NCBI GenBank assembly: GCA_025917655.1
Contig: CP084608.1
Span: 1,550,001 to 1,614,000 of the forward strand
Reading direction: 5' to 3'
Length of the DNA: 64,000 bases
From: Chlorella sorokiniana
Taxonomy: Eukaryota; Chlorophyta; Trebouxiophyceae; Chlorellales; Chlorellaceae
The notes under the pieces are model-generated. The model was not told where the DNA came from, ran no database searches, and was given only the letters and a program-made list of their open reading frames with translations. Of this stretch, positions 30,470 to 42,796 are shown piece by piece. The position numbers and the translations under genes are program-made. How positions within the stretch are numbered: the stretch's first letter is position 1; each line of letters starts with the position of its first letter.

Positions 30470-30829
30470 CTCCCACCCTTGCCACGCCACGCTGACCCAC
30501 TGTATCACATAATCAACTGTCAATATCATGTTTAGATAGGCTCGCTCAGAAACAGCAAGCGGGTTTGCACAGGTTTTGCACCAAAGGGCGGCGTTGTCGC
30601 CGGGTATTCCCAACGGTGCGCGGCAGGCTCGGCATGTGCAATGGAAGAGGCGATCTGGTGTGGGAGGGGTTGGGCTTGGAGATGGCATGCCAGCCAGGGG
30701 GAGTGTGGTGTGAGGGTTGCCGGGGGAGGGTGACTGGGGGGGGATCGGATGCGACAGGTCTTCACACGTTGCAGGCAGGCCTATGGTGCGGCACAAAACT
30801 CCCGGCTGAGGTTTTAAACCATTGCACAG
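30470..30829. other. Convergent 3' intergenic region
   Basis: 360 bases between the 3' ends of the RGG gene (plus) and the OCP3-like gene (minus). G-rich around 30.66-30.75 kb. No gene or element is recognised. Confidence 0.35.
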
Positions 30830-31956
30830 TCACTCCGACTTGCTCCACTCGGCATCCCAGTCAGTGGCTGCGCCGCCGCTGGGCGCAGCATTCCGCGCCG
30901 CCCGCCCCGGGCTCGACGGCCGCGCCACGCCACCCGCTGCCGCGCTGCCGCCGCTGCCGCGCCGCCGCTGGTCCTGGCGGCGCCGGGTCTGGAACCACTC
31001 GATCACCTTTTCGCGGGGTATGCGGTGCAGGTCCCACAGGCTGGACACAGCCTCGTCGCTGGGCCACTGCACCGGAAGGGGGAGCGCAACAGTGTGCAGC
31101 AGATGGTGTGGGACGCCAGGATCACCAGCATGGCAGGGAAGCCGCGTGGCACACGTGAGGAGCCGATGAACACCCGCGGAGCGATGCAGGCAAGAGCGCT
31201 GCTGGCAGCCGTCGGCTGCACAGCGGGCTGGCGTTTGACGTCGCGCGGCAGGCGGCGAGCAGCAGGCCGCTCCACCTGCGTGCGGGCGAAGATCATCTCC
31301 AGCGTCGCCTCCGCCTGCTTCCCCAGCGCCTTCTTCTTTGCGTGCTGCTTCCAAGTGGGCGTGCGGCTGCCGCCCGCGCCGCTGCGTCGCGCGGCTGCAG
31401 AGCTGCCCCAGTTGGCGCCTGCTGTGGATGCCGCCGCCGCCTCGCGCTTGCCCGCGGCAGCCGCCGCCAGCAGCGCCTGACGCTCTGCTGCGGCTTGCGC
31501 TGCGGCGGCACGCGCATCCAGAAGACTCTTCTGCCTGCAATTATGCGGGGATACATCGTGGTAGAGCACCCTGAAGCCACAAAACAAACGCATGGCTGCC
31601 TGCACTGTGGCAAGGGGGCTTACACAGGGTCGGGTGCCGGCGTGTCCTTCAGCCACTGCAGCACGGTCTGGCGAGGAAGTCCCACCTCCTTGCACAACTT
31701 TTCAACCTGCGGGAACGAAACATGGGCTTTCAGAGCTGCGCGTCCGGCCGAGAGAGGGTGTCGGCAGTAAACCGATACCCACCTTGACCTGTCGGCGGCC
31801 CACAGCGGCGGCCTCGTGCAGCTTCTGGATCTGCCAGGGCTCCAGATCATCTGCAGTCGCACGGACGACTACTGCAAGTCGAGGGCGCCCCGGCAGCCGC
31901 GCATTTACCCGCTGAGGAGCTGCATGTATGCTGATGCTGTGCAGCGAGACGTACAT
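30830..31956 (-). CDS. OCP3-like homeodomain-type protein
   Basis: Resembles plant OVEREXPRESSOR OF CATIONIC PEROXIDASE 3, a nuclear defence/stress regulator with a divergent homeodomain. Going down the minus strand: GRPRLAVVVRATADDLEPWQ then IQKLHEAAAVGRRQVK (about 31.8-31.9 kb); a helix-turn-helix segment VEKLCKEVGLPRQTVLQWLK (about 31.65-31.7 kb); a Lys/Ala-rich helix after an intron (LLDARAAAAQAAAERQALLA); KKKALGKQAEATLEMIFART; and the last exon WPSDEAVSSLWDLHRIPREK then VIEWFQTRRRQDQ, whose WFQxRR is the homeodomain recognition-helix signature. It ends WDAEWSKSE at stop 30830-30832. The start is uncertain: ATG 31956 is the first in-frame one, but the frame is open further up to about 32.08 kb. 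Frames are clean. Family name is moderately sure; DNA binding is inferred. Confidence 0.62.
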
Positions 31957-32295
31957 TGTTTCGTGATTGCGTTCTACGGTGTGCGCTGAGTGTGGAGAAG
32001 CCTTACATGTGGCACGCCTGCTGATCTGGCAAAGCTCACTTGCGGTGGCGGAAGCTCTGGGCTTGGGGGCCCCGTGGCATTGAGGCAAAGGCTTTCACAG
32101 TCAGAACTCTTTGACAAAAGAACAGGGTTTACTCATGGCTGCCCCATTACAGCAGCCCGGATTCGTTCCTTGGCATCATTGGGCAGGGAGGTGCAGCCCT
32201 TCAGCACCAGAGCCTGCACGCGCAGGTCAGGGGTACGGATTGATGGGCAGACCTCATGGCTGTGTGGCTGGAATAACGCAGCAGGGCACAAGCAT

Positions 32296-35200
32296 TCACG
32301 CGAAAATCACAGGACTCATCTCACGCACCGGCCTGCGCGGCTTGGCAGCAGCCTCCTCATCGGCGCTGCCGCTCGTCGAAGCGGCTTCGCCTGCGGGCCC
32401 CGCCCCTGCAGCCGGCCCGCCCCCGCCCTGGCTGAGCTGCACCTCCCGCAGGTTGCCGCAGTTTTCGAGGTCCAGCGACGCCAGGCTGGCGGTGCCAAGC
32501 CGCAGCTCCTGTGCAGGTCAAGGCCAGGCAAGCAGCGGTTTGCGCCAGGAGCGCTGAGCGCCGACAGCCAGCCCAGCAGGCACAGCACGCAGGACACGCC
32601 GGATGGCCAGGCAGCAGGCGCACCATGAGCCGCGCGCAGCCCGCCGCCTTGAACTGTCGCAGGTGCGGGCTGGACAGCAGCACCTGGCGCAGCAGGCCGC
32701 ACCCGGACACGCTGCGGCGGGTGGGGCGGGGACGGGGCGGGGCCGGCTGACGTGAGCCGAGTGTGGGCCGTGAGGCAGAGGCAGGATCGATCCGCAGGCC
32801 CGCACGCAAGCCATTGCCGCGTCGGCGTGCTGCTGGGTCCCAGCCTGGCCTCACCTCACTGCGCGCAGCGCAGCGGCCTCTGGCAGCAGCAGGCGCGACA
32901 GGGCGGTGCAGCCGGTGAGGTCAAGGGAGCGGCAGCCGGCCAGCGAGGCCGCCGCCGCTTCCAGCCCTGCAGGATATACGGGGGTGGCGAACGGGACAGC
33001 ATCGGCCTCTGTAATGTTGACATGCAGAGATAGGAGCGGAGGGAAGCATGGAGGCTGCTGGCCTTCCACATGAGCTGGCCATGCACAGCGGCGGCAGCCC
33101 AGGGTTGCAGGCTGTGCCCAGCGGCTGCATTTCGGGGCCCCTGGCTCACCGTCTGCGTCCAGCTGGCGGCACCCGAACAGGTTGACCTCCTCCAGCTCCG
33201 GGCAGCGCAGCTCGCCGGCCGACAGGCTGAGGCTGGAGCAGTTGACGGCACGCAACTGGCGCAGCCGCCGGCACCGCAGCGACAGGCTGCGGCAGGGCGG
33301 GGCAGGGAGGAGCCAGGGAGGTGGTGGGCTGGAGCGGGTGGGCGGTGGGTGCAGGCGCCCAGCGTGCACCGCTGCGTCCTTGCCACCCCTGCTATAAAAA
33401 AACCAGCTCTGGAGGCGCTGCCGCTGCGTGCGCCCTGCCTGCCCCACCTGCGCAGCTGCCCGCAGTGGGAGAGGTTGAGCTCCAGCAGGCGCGGCGCCAC
33501 CAACGTCACCTCCAGCAGCTGGCGGCAGCCGTCCAGGTGCAGCGCGCGCAGCGCCTCGGGCGGCAGCTGGATCACGACGGTGCGCAGGGAGCAGCAGCCC
33601 GAGGCGCGCAGCACCTCCAGGGAGGCCTGGTGGGAAGCGGGGCAGCAATGAGTGTGTGTGTGTGTGTGTGTGTGTGTGGGGGGCTGGAAGTAGGGTTGGG
33701 AGTCGCTCACAGCGGGCAGTGAAACCACCGTTCACAACACGGCCCAGATTCGCGGCTGCTTGCTGCGTGGCTGGACCACGGAGGCGAGGCCCACAGCTGC
33801 AGCTGGCTGACAGCCGGCTGCCAGGCAGGCGGCAGGCTGCTCAACAGCAGTCACTGACTGCCCGCCCTGCCACCTGCGCCAGCACCCACCCGCGGGTGCA
33901 GGTCCAGGTCAGCGCCCAGCGCCGCGCAGCGCGACACATCCAGCACCCGCAGGCTCCTGCTGGTGGCGCTGCCCGGCTGCAGCAGCGCCCGCACGCCCCG
34001 CCCGCTGACCCCCGTCTCCTTCAGGCACAGCTCGCGCAGGCCCAGCGTGGTCGGCCGCCCGTGCTGCGCACGCTGAGCCGCCGCCGCGCCCTCCACCATC
34101 GCGGCGTGACGCTGCGCGGCGATGCGGCGCACAGCCGACTCGGGGCTCTCCAGCCCGGCGGGCGCGGCTGGCCCTGCGTGCTGCGAGGGGCGGCCAGACA
34201 CGTGCAGGCCGTCCACGGCTGCCGCCGCAGCCTCGGCGGCAGCGTCGGCGGCGCCTCCCTCCTCATCGCTGCCAGAGTCCCCTGTCTCTGGACGGCGCGT
34301 GTATGCTGCCAGGCGGTGGACGGCGGCATCGCTGACCTCTGCGCAGCGCGACAGATCCAGCCGCCTGCGTGTACAGCAAGGCGGCAGCAGTCGGCGGCTG
34401 GCCCGCCCAACCACGCTTGTGCCGGCGGCTTGCGTGCGGGATCCAAACGCAAGGCGTGTTAAAGGCCGCCCGCCCACAACAGCAGTCCAATCAGAGCCCG
34501 CGCCCCCCCTCCCCCCTCCCCCAAAAAAAAACAGAACCTACGTCAGGTGCGCCAGGGTGTCGCACGCAGCCGCCACAACGCTGTCTGTGGCGGCCCCGCA
34601 CCTCGCCAGGCTCAGATAGCTCACTGGCACGCCGCTGGACCTGATTTCAAGGGGGAAATCATGGCAGGCAGCCTGAGTGGGGCAAAAGCACGAGTGGCCT
34701 GCCGCTGGGATGCTACGCGCTGTGGCACAGGGGCCGGGCACAGCGGGACGAAACGTGCCGCCTGCCGGGACTGGTCCCCACCCCACGCGCTGGGCACGCT
34801 GGGCTCTGGCTCCAGCCTGGCCTGCTGATGTCCCGTCCGTACCTACACGCCCCCTGCCCCAACTGCCCCCCCCGCTCCACACCTGTCGGCCTCTCCCAGC
34901 GCCACCGCCCGCAGCATGTCGTCGAACTCGTGCTGGAAGCGGAGGCGGGGGCGCAGCGCGACAGCGCGACGCCGCGCGCGCGCCGCCAAACGCGGCCACC
35001 AGGCTCCTGGCCGGGCGCGGGGGGCGGGGGAGGAGAGGGATGGAAGTGGGTGGGCGCCGGCCTCTGGAAGGAAAGAAGCTTAGGCGCTGTCCAGCCTGGT
35101 ACCCACATGCAACGCACACAGCAGGACGCCAGCGAGCTGTGCCGCACACCTGACCGCGGTGAGCGACACCCCTCCGGCACCACCACCACCTGCAGGCTGC

Positions 35201-35854
35201 GCCGCTGCTGCCGCACGTGGGCCGCCAGCTCGCGGCAGGTGCGTGCCGCGCGCGCCAGGTTGCGCAGCGACAGCTGCTCCAGCACCAAGTGCTTCACCTC
35301 GCTCGGCAGCGTGTCCCAGTGGCAGGGCGGGGCGGGGGCTCGCTGGGCCCCCGCCCCTGCCTCCGCCTCTGCCGCAACGCCAGCGGCAGCTCTGGTTGCA
35401 CACGGTTGCTCAGCAGCAGCAGGCTCTGCCCTATGCGGTTCGGCCGCAGGCTGCGGTGCTGACCCATCTGACCCGGCCAGGGCCAGCAGCGCATCCGTGG
35501 CGGCGGTTGGGTTGCCGCCGCACGACGCCAGCACGTCGGCAATCAGCTCTGGAGGGAACATGCCGTCAAAGGCCTCCCGCAGCGATTCCAGCCCTGATGC
35601 ATCTGCTGGTGGCTTTGCTGTCACTGCTTCCACTTCCTCCCTCAGCTTGAAGCCGGGATGTAGGTCCGGCTCGTGCCGCGAGCGTCGCCACCTCCGCTGC
35701 GACGCCCTCCTCCCTTGCCCTTGCGCTTATCGCCGGCTGGTCTCGAGTCTCCCTTCCGTCTTGGGCGTTCATCCTCGTCGTTGTCGCCTGAAAGAAGCCA
35801 CCTGAAAGCCTCCTGAGACCTTGAAGGCGCACCCGCCCTTCCTGATGATGACAT
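32296..35854 (-). CDS. CUE/F-box/leucine-rich-repeat protein, SLOMO/FBL15-like
   Basis: Likely substrate receptor of an SCF ubiquitin ligase. The N-terminal frame from ATG 35854 (MSSSGRAGAPSRSQEAFRWL) is Arg/Gly-rich and must shift by one base near 35.65-35.7 kb to enter LREAFDGMFPPELIADVLAS, then CGGNPTAATDALLALAG, a CUE/UBA-type ubiquitin-binding fold. The F-box follows: WDTLPSEVKHLVLEQLSLRN then LARAARTCRELAAHV (about 35.2-35.3 kb). Introns then separate Cys/Asn-rich LRRs: LGLRELCLKETGVSGRGVRA, LRVLDVSRCAALG, PPEALRALHLDGCRQLLEVT, RLLELNLSHCGQLRR, CRRLRQLRAVNCSSLSLSAG, CPELEEVNLFGCRQLDADG, LAGCRSLDLTGCTALSRLLL, SSPHLRQFKAAGCARLMVR and LASLDLENCGNLREVQLSQG. The order matches Arabidopsis F-box/LRR-15 (SLOMO), though this protein has fewer repeats. 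It ends PVREMSPVIFA at 32296. Confidence 0.8.
33650..33677. repeat. GT dinucleotide microsatellite
   Basis: An uninterrupted (GT)n run of about 28 bases followed by a G run, inside an intron of the minus-strand F-box/LRR gene. Confidence 0.8.
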
Positions 35855-36130
35855 CGTCGGCAGCAGTGGTGCTGCCCGCTTTTGGTGAATCTGTTCACCC
35901 TGTAATACAAAGGCCTCGGGTCGTAGTGCAGGGGGTACCGCCTGTTCCATGTTGGAAGTCGTCGAAACGACCGAGATTTCAGGCACCTAGCATAGGTGTA
36001 AGTTTCCAAGGCGATCGAGGCATTGGAGGCAAGGAACCTTGCACCATACAAGTCTCAACCCAGTCCCCGAGGTTGGCGAGTGCAGGGCCTCGGGGAGCTC
36101 ACAGGCTATCGATCGGGCACACGTAACAGG
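35855..36130. promoter_or_regulatory. Divergent promoter region
   Basis: About 276 bases between the putative start of the F-box/LRR gene (minus) and the secreted-protein gene (plus); both promoters must lie here. No specific element is recognised. Confidence 0.4.
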
Positions 36131-38266
36131 ATGGCTATCACGCGAAACTCGTTCGTGGGCCTGATGCTGGCGCTGCTCGTGCTGGGGGCAGCGGCGCAGT
36201 CGCCCGAGCAAGGTGTGCCTGTGTGCAAGCTTGGGATGGGGCTTGCCTGTTCCCTACTGTAAAACAGTCTCCCATGCTCTTATCTGGGCAGATATGTCCC
36301 AGATGTTTTCCGAATTCTTGGATGGCGACCTGAGCGGTGGCGGGCTGGGCGACTTTGGCGACAGCGGGCTGGCCGACATCTTTGGCTCGCTGCAGGACCT
36401 GATGCGGGGCATGGGCGGCATGGTCCCGCCCGACACCTCAGCAGCCAGCCCCGCGGGTGCCCCAGGGGGTGACGCCAGCGCTGAGGCCGCGGGCCAGCTG
36501 TTTGCATCTCTGTTCGAGGGCGACAGCAGCCCCTTTGCCGCGTTCATGAACAGCGCAGGCGACGCCAGCTCGGTGCTGACGTCCTTCCTGGGGGCAGCGC
36601 CGGCGGCAGCGGCAGCGGTGCCTCCCAGCGTAGCGGCTTCGCCTCCCTCTTCGGCAACGGAGGCAGCGGCCTGGGCTCCCTCTTTGGAGGCTCCTTCCTG
36701 AGCGGCTTTGGCGGCGGCTCAACAGCCAGCGGCGGCAGCAGCAGCAGCAGCTCTGCCGCCAGCAGCCGCAGCGCCGCACCCGGCCCCTTTGCCGACCTGC
36801 TGCAGCCGGTGGGCGGCGGCGGCGGCCTCCACCCGCGCCATGGTGGGCCAGCTGGCCGCCGCCATCAAGCAGGCCGACGCGCTGCTGCAGGCGCCCGACG
36901 TCAACGACCTGTTTGGGGGTGGGGCGCAGGGGTTGGGGTGGCGGGCCTGCACCCCCTTGTGAGGGGCTCCCCCGCCCAGCACAGGACACTGCTTGCTGTC
37001 AAAGGACGCATCTTGTACATGTTGTAGCTGTCCTCCCTGGCTCTGCCTCAGGCCTGGACCTGCGTGGCTTCCTGTCGCGCGACCACGAGCTGCTGAACGC
37101 CACGCTGAGCGCCATGCAGGTGCGCACATGCTGCAGCGGCCGCTGCCTCAGGATCCGGCACCTGGCCGGCTGTCAGCTGCTCGCCAGGATCGGCCCTGAC
37201 TGTGCCGCCACCCGCTGCGTGCCACCCTAATCCCTCCAGGAGCTGGAAGACCGCTACTGCACTCTGCCCCGCAAGGAGGGCGGCACCAAGGTCCCCTCGT
37301 CCTGCGTGGTGAGCGCCGGGACGCACCATAGGCCTGATGCTGCTGAGCTGCTGCTGAACTTGAGTTGGCTGCTCTGCACGCTGAGCAGGCCTGCCGGGTT
37401 GTCGACCACCGTGTGCTGCGCTGTGGGCCGTGCCCCCGCCCCTTGCTGCAGGGCCAGAACGTGACGCTTTCCATCCAGGGCGGCTCCTGCACCTTCAACA
37501 AGGACAAGACGGGTGGGGTGGGCGTCAGAGGGCCTTGAGGGCTCTCAGATGCTGCTTTCTTGGTGGCTACCCCCTTGGAACGCTGTAAGCCAGTGGGCTT
37601 GCTACACAGCCACTGCCGAACCTACCCCCCTCCTCGTGGCCCGTCTGTACCCCACTCCACGCCTGCAGTGACCTGCCTGAAGCCACGGGTGCTGCTGATC
37701 AAGGAGCCGACGCGGTGCACGCTGCACCACAGCGAGCCGACGCGGGTGGTGGGCAAGGAGTGCAAGGTGGTGAAGGAGTACGGGAGCGCGTGCAGGGCTA
37801 CCTCAAGGCGCCCAAGAACAAGACGGTGGAGGTCGGCGGCGGCGTGCAGGTGGGGAGGGAGGGGAGGGGGCACCCGCGCCCCACCTGCTGTGCTGCCTTC
37901 AAAGCCTGGGCCCTTCAGCTGCTGACCTGAGCGCTGCCTGCCGCCCGCAGGACCTGCCCCAGCTGCAGGCCTTGATGCAGGCCCTCAGCGGGCTGCAGCC
38001 GCGTGGCCACGGCCTGCACCGCGGCTTCAACGCCAGCGCGCACCCAACCCCGCACCGCACAGGCGGAGGGCTGGCCACGCGCCTGAACTCGTGAGCTGAG
38101 CAGCTTTTGGAAAGGCACTGTTGTGCACAGGGCAAGCTTCTGCTGCCTCCTCCTATGCTTGCTTCATGTGATTGCTGCATGCAGGGTTCGCAACAGCCTG
38201 GCGAGCAGGTTGTCGTCTGTGCGCGAGCGGCTGGCCAGGTTCCTGCCATGGCGCAGGCCCAGCTAG
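36131..38266 (+). CDS. Secreted Cys-containing hypothetical protein
   Basis: The start at 36131 gives a textbook signal peptide (MAITRNSFVGLMLALLVLGA, then an AAQS-type cleavage site), so the product is secreted or endomembrane. Exon 2 (from about 36292) reads DMSQMFSEFLDGDLSGGGLG, an acidic Gly/Asp/Ser-rich region with FASLFEGDSSPFAAFMNSAG. Later exons give LDLRGFLSRDHELLNATLSA, ELEDRYCTLPRKEGGTKVPS, NVTLSIQGGSCTFNKDK and VTCLKPRVLLIKEPTRCTLH, then KECKVVKE, with several spaced cysteines suggesting disulphides. The C-terminal exons (PQLQALMQALSGLQ; RLNSVRNSLASRLSSVRERL) end WRRPS at 38264-38266. Family unrecognised. Frame changes occur in the Gly/Ala-rich 36.6-36.9 kb part and near 37.78 kb. 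Could be a cell-wall or extracellular-matrix protein; that is a guess. Confidence 0.6.
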
Positions 38267-38521
38267 CCTCCAGGGCGGGCGGCGCTCAGCGGTACTATTT
38301 GATTACAGCCAACGTGATGATACTACTCCAGCACAGTCCCAGGCGGGTCCAGCTGTTAGTGCGTCGTAAGGGGTGAGGGCAACCCAAATCAAGGAAAATG
38401 GTTTGTCGGTCCGTCTGTCTCAACGAAACAGTCTGTTAGCTGTGCATGTGCCCTGTTCTGAGAGGTCATGCCCACAAGCAGCAGGAGGCAGCAGAAGCGG
38501 GGATGGCGGCAGGGACGAGGG

Positions 38522-41500
38522 TTACGAGGCAAGCAGGGCTGGCATGTCCATGTCAGCTAGGTCAAAGAGCGTGTGTGGGTGGGGCCGCTGCGTGGGCAGC
38601 CGGCTCGGGTGGCTGCCAGCAGAGGCAGCCGCAGGGGCAGGGAGGGGAGGGGCAGGTGCGAGGGCCAGCCCAGGCAGCGTCGGTGCGTAGCGGTGCAAAT
38701 CAGATTGTTCCTCGCTCCTGTGGCCCACCGCCCCATCTGCGGCGCCGCTCTTACCGACGGCCCAAGCGCCCGCCCAGCCGCTGTCGGCGCCTGGTGACGC
38801 CGCGTGCGGCTGCAGCAGCGGCTGCTGCTCCGCATCGCCGGCGACCAACCGCGCACCTGGCGGGGGCTGCCGCCGCTCACGGGGCTGCTGCTGCCGCCGC
38901 TGCTGCTGGTTGGCGGGGGCCTGGGGGTGCTGCTCACCTCCAGCTGCTCGATATCGGCCTCAAACTCGCCAGACAGCCAGTGTCTGCAGGGTTGACGACA
39001 GTAGGCACCATGGGGGAGTGACACAAGGCCGGATGGCCAGGCAGCGGCACGCTGCCAGCAGGGAACAGCAGTGCGATGGCAGCAGCGGCGCTGCGCAGGG
39101 CGGGGGCCAGCTCACGTGAGCTCTCCCTTGGGGCTGGGCAGGTCCCAGTGGCGGCTCAGGGACTGCACGCCGCTGTCGCTCCCAGCCTGGCTGAAGCTGC
39201 GGCTGGCGGCGGGTGGGTGAGGCTGAGGGTGCAGCGGCTGCAGGTGGAATTGAGCTGGCCCTCAGCAGGCGCAGCACACTCTGCCGCTGCACGCTGGGGC
39301 CGGCCTCCACCGCCGGACGACTCCGAGGCCGGCAGCCGCAGGCTGGGGCTGCTGGCAATGCTGCCCGCGCCCTCCTCGGCTGCACAGGGGGCGTGCTGCT
39401 GCTGCGCTTGCTGCAGGAGGGATGGCGGCGGCCACGACTGCTGGCTGATGCTCAGGGGGTGGCGTTCCGCCGGCGGCTGGGCCCACACCCAGTCCTCGGC
39501 AGGGCCTGCACCCTGCTCCGCAGAATGGGCTGGCTGGGCGGGTGCTGCGGGGCGGGCGCGAACGGTGAGCGCACCGTCGGCGTTGCTTTCGTGCCAGCCG
39601 CCCTCTGTTCGCGCCCCGGCGGCTCTGCTGAGGGCTGCTCCGATGGAGACGCTGCCAGTGGGTTGCTGTGCCACAGGTTGGGCGCTGGCTGGCGGGGGCT
39701 GCCTTGTAAGCAGAGCGAGCCCCGCAGCGACCCTGCACAGGGAGAGGGAGCAGAGTGTGCACATGGCGTGCGGGAAGGACGCACATCACACCCAGCTTGT
39801 TACCGCCTGCCAGCACGCCATCCCGGTCTCGACAGATGAAGCGGCCCCTTGCCTGCAGAGCTTGCCGCCGTCGCGCTGCTGGGCCGCCTCGCGGCCATTC
39901 CGGGGGATTCTGCTGCTGCAGAACGAGGTGGCTGCACAGCTTCCTGTTGACGTTGCTGCTGCGCAGCAGCCGCCGCCTGCGGCCTCGCCCGCCCGCCTCT
40001 GCAGGCGCTGCTGCCGCCCGGCCCTGGCCTGTGCCTGGAGGAGGGCGATGGGGCTGGGCCCGCCGCCCAGCCCCAGTTGCTCCAGGTCCGTCTCCAGGGC
40101 CGCAATCTGCTCGTCCAGCGCCGAGGAGTAGAGCCGCAGCTGCTGCGCGTCCCCGAGAGCAGCGTGGCCGGCAGGCGCGCCCCTCCCCCTGCTGTGTGCT
40201 GGGCTGCGCTGGGGGTGCATGGGGAGCCGCCCGTGGGCAGGCGTTGGGTGGGCTGACCGGCTCCAGCCCAGGACGCAAACCGGGCCGCAGGCTGCCGCTG
40301 TCGTTGTCCAACCGCACGTGCTGCCCTCTGTGCGCAGCCTCCCCTGCCACTTCACTCTGCTCCAGCTGCCAGCCTGTCGCAGCTGCCTTCCACCCCCGCT
40401 GCGCAGCGTCGGCCTCGCCGCCCCCGGATGCGTCGCGACGCAGCGGCTGCGCCCCAGGCGGCTGCCCTGCCGCTGCCGCCGCTGCTCTTGGAGGCGCGCA
40501 AAGGCGCGGGTGGGGGAGGGCTCTGCTGGGATCAACCCCTCGCCGCCGTCGCCGCCGCCGTGCTCCTCATCGCTGTCGCCGCGCAGGCTGGCGGGGCTGC
40601 CCAACGGCGGCTGCGGCTGCTTCCAGGCAGATGCCTGCCGCACCACCACCTTCTGGGCCGACTGCGTCCGCGGCGACAGCGCAGACCCCACACGCTTGTG
40701 GGCCTGGCCGCCGCCGCCCCCGGCTGCTCCCGCGCGTGTCGCTGCTGCTGCTGCTGGTCTTGGCGCAGGCGGCCGCCGGCGAGCGGCAAGCCGGCGCTGG
40801 CGGGCGAGCGCTGCTGCCGCGGCGAGGCATGGCCGGGGGTGAGGCCCTGCCCTGCCAGCGCCCGCCGCAGCTCGTCCCTCAGCGCCCGCTCCGTGGCAGC
40901 CTTCTGCTTCAGTGCGGCCCGCAACTGCTTGGCCTGCGGGTGATGCAGCGCGCGTGTGTGTGAGGGGTGGAGGGGGTGGGGCTGGAGCCGCGGCAAGAGT
41001 GATCCAGCTGGAAACGGCATCAACTGCCAGCCATGAAAACCTGCTGCTGCACCGTGGCAGCCCCCACCTCCTCCTGCGCATCCTCGGCCGCCGTGCGCTG
41101 CAGCTCCAGCTGCTGGCGCAGCGAATCCCGCTCCTCGGCCATCGCTCCAGCTCTAGGCCTGCACTCAAGGGGTGGCAGGGCAGCGTGTGGGGGCCAGCTG
41201 GGGTGCCCATCCATGCGCCAGGAAACAGGTCCACAAAGCGACAGACACAAGGCAGCAAACACTCCGTGGCTGCCTCGCCTGAGCGCGTCCAGCACGCGGC
41301 GCAGCTCCGCCGTCGTCGCTTGCTCCTTCTCCAGCACCGCCTCGGCCGCCTCGGCCCTTGACAGCAGCCCCTGCCGCTCTGCCTGCTGCCCCGCCAGCGC
41401 TGCCTGCTGCGACTGGAGGTGCTGCCGCGCCTGCTCCAGCGCCGCCGTCAGCTGCGCCTGCGCCTGCCGGGCGTCAGAGAGCTGGCGGGACAGGGTTACC

Positions 41501-42617
41501 GCCTCCTCCTGGCCCTGCAGCGGGGGAGAGGCAGCTTCAAGGGGAGCTCAAGTGCAGGGGGCAGGGCGGGTGGAGTGGCGGCACTCCGGGTTACAGCAGT
41601 GCAGCGGCCCACAGGGGCCCGCGCTCCACCAAGGATGAAGCTGCCAGGGCGGCGGCCGCAACTTGCCCGCGCGACGGCCCGCAGCAGGGTGCCTGGCACC
41701 TCCGCCCCGCGCTCTTGGTCAGCTGCTCCGCCGCCAGCTCCAGCCCGCGCTTGAGGCACGCCACATCCAGCGCGGCGGCCGCCGCCGCCGCCTCGGCCGC
41801 AGCAGCGCGCGCGCCTCCGCCTCGTGCTGAGCGTGCGCCAGCGCGTCTGCCTGCGCCTTGAGCTGGGTGCAGCGCTGCTGCAGCTCCAGCGCGTGGCGGC
41901 TGGCCAGCAGGCGCGACTCCAGCTTGCGCACATACGCCTGCACGCCTGCACACCCACCAGTTGGGACGCTGTTTGCTCAAGCGTGCTCCCCTCATGTGGC
42001 TGTGCGAGGCGGTGCTGCCAGTGGAACTGCGATGGGTGCAGCAGCGGAGCCCCGCTGAACGCTGCCGTGCAGCAGCCAGCGCCCCTCACCGGCCGCCCCC
42101 GCCTCCAGCTTCCCCTTCTCCGCGTTCAGGCGGTCGACCGTGCGCCGCGCCAGCTCCAGCGACTTGTCCCTCGCCTCCAGCTCCTGCCGCAGCGTGCGCA
42201 GCTTGCGCCGCAGGTCGGCACCGCTCGCCTCCTGCCGCTCGTGCGCCGTCAGCAGCGCCGAGAAGTCGCGGCTCATGGATGCCGTCGTCTTGCGCAGCTG
42301 CGCCACCTCGACGCTGCTGCCTGCCGCGCCCTGGCGCCAGCAGCAGCTTTCGCCTGGGTTTTCTTGAAGTAGGGCTCCTGCAGGGGCTCAGCGAGGCCGG
42401 CTCAGCGGGGCGGTTGTACGCCGCTCGACGACGGGCGGCTGCCGAAGCTCAAGGTACACTAGAGCGCCCCTGCGACAGGATCCTCAAGCCTCACATTCAG
42501 ACTGTTGCGATAGTCTTGTAGCTTGGAGGACAGGACGATGCTGTTGGTGGCTTGCAGCAGCTGTCCATCGTCGTCGCCGTCCAGCAGGCGCGCTACGGGC
42601 GAGGGGACTCCCTTCAT
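38522..42617 (-). CDS. Long coiled-coil protein, family unrecognised
   Basis: The start at 42617 reads MKGVPSPVARLLDGDDGQLL, then QATNSIVLSSKLQDYRNSLN, before a GTGAGG donor. Successive exons are strong coiled coil: MSRDFSALLTAHERQEASGA, DLRRKLRTLRQELEARDKSL, ELARRTVDRLNAEKGKLE, YVRKLESRLLASRHALELQQ, RQLSDARQAQAQLTAALEQA, VLEKEQATTAELRRVLDALR and AMAEERDSLRQQLELQRTAA, followed by AKQLRAALKQKAATERALRD. The 3' half is low-complexity (Ser/Pro/Gln/Arg) with one further helix, LRLYSSALDEQIAALETDLE (about 40.1 kb). The last exon ends LFDLADMDMPALLAS at 38522. It could be a centrosomal, cytoskeletal or tethering protein; nothing in the sequence decides. Several frame changes fall in the low-complexity part, where exon limits are approximate. 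Confidence 0.6.
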
Positions 42618-42796
42618 GGAGGCATTTCCGGCAAGTCACGGCGCCATCCAAGGGCAACGGGGGCGACAGTTGCAGAATACTGCCGTGCTGCGCATGTCGC
42701 GGGCAAGCTGCGTGTGCTGGTACGCCTCCTGCAGGCGAGCAGTTGTCCTGCATATGCTTGTGTATAATACTTAGTAGCCGCACGGTCCCAGAAGAC
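42618..42796. promoter_or_regulatory. Short bidirectional promoter region
   Basis: Only 179 bases separate the divergent starts of the coiled-coil gene (minus) and the site-2 protease gene (plus). An AT-rich patch (ataatacttag, about 42765-42775) lies about 25 bases upstream of the protease ATG. Confidence 0.45.
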
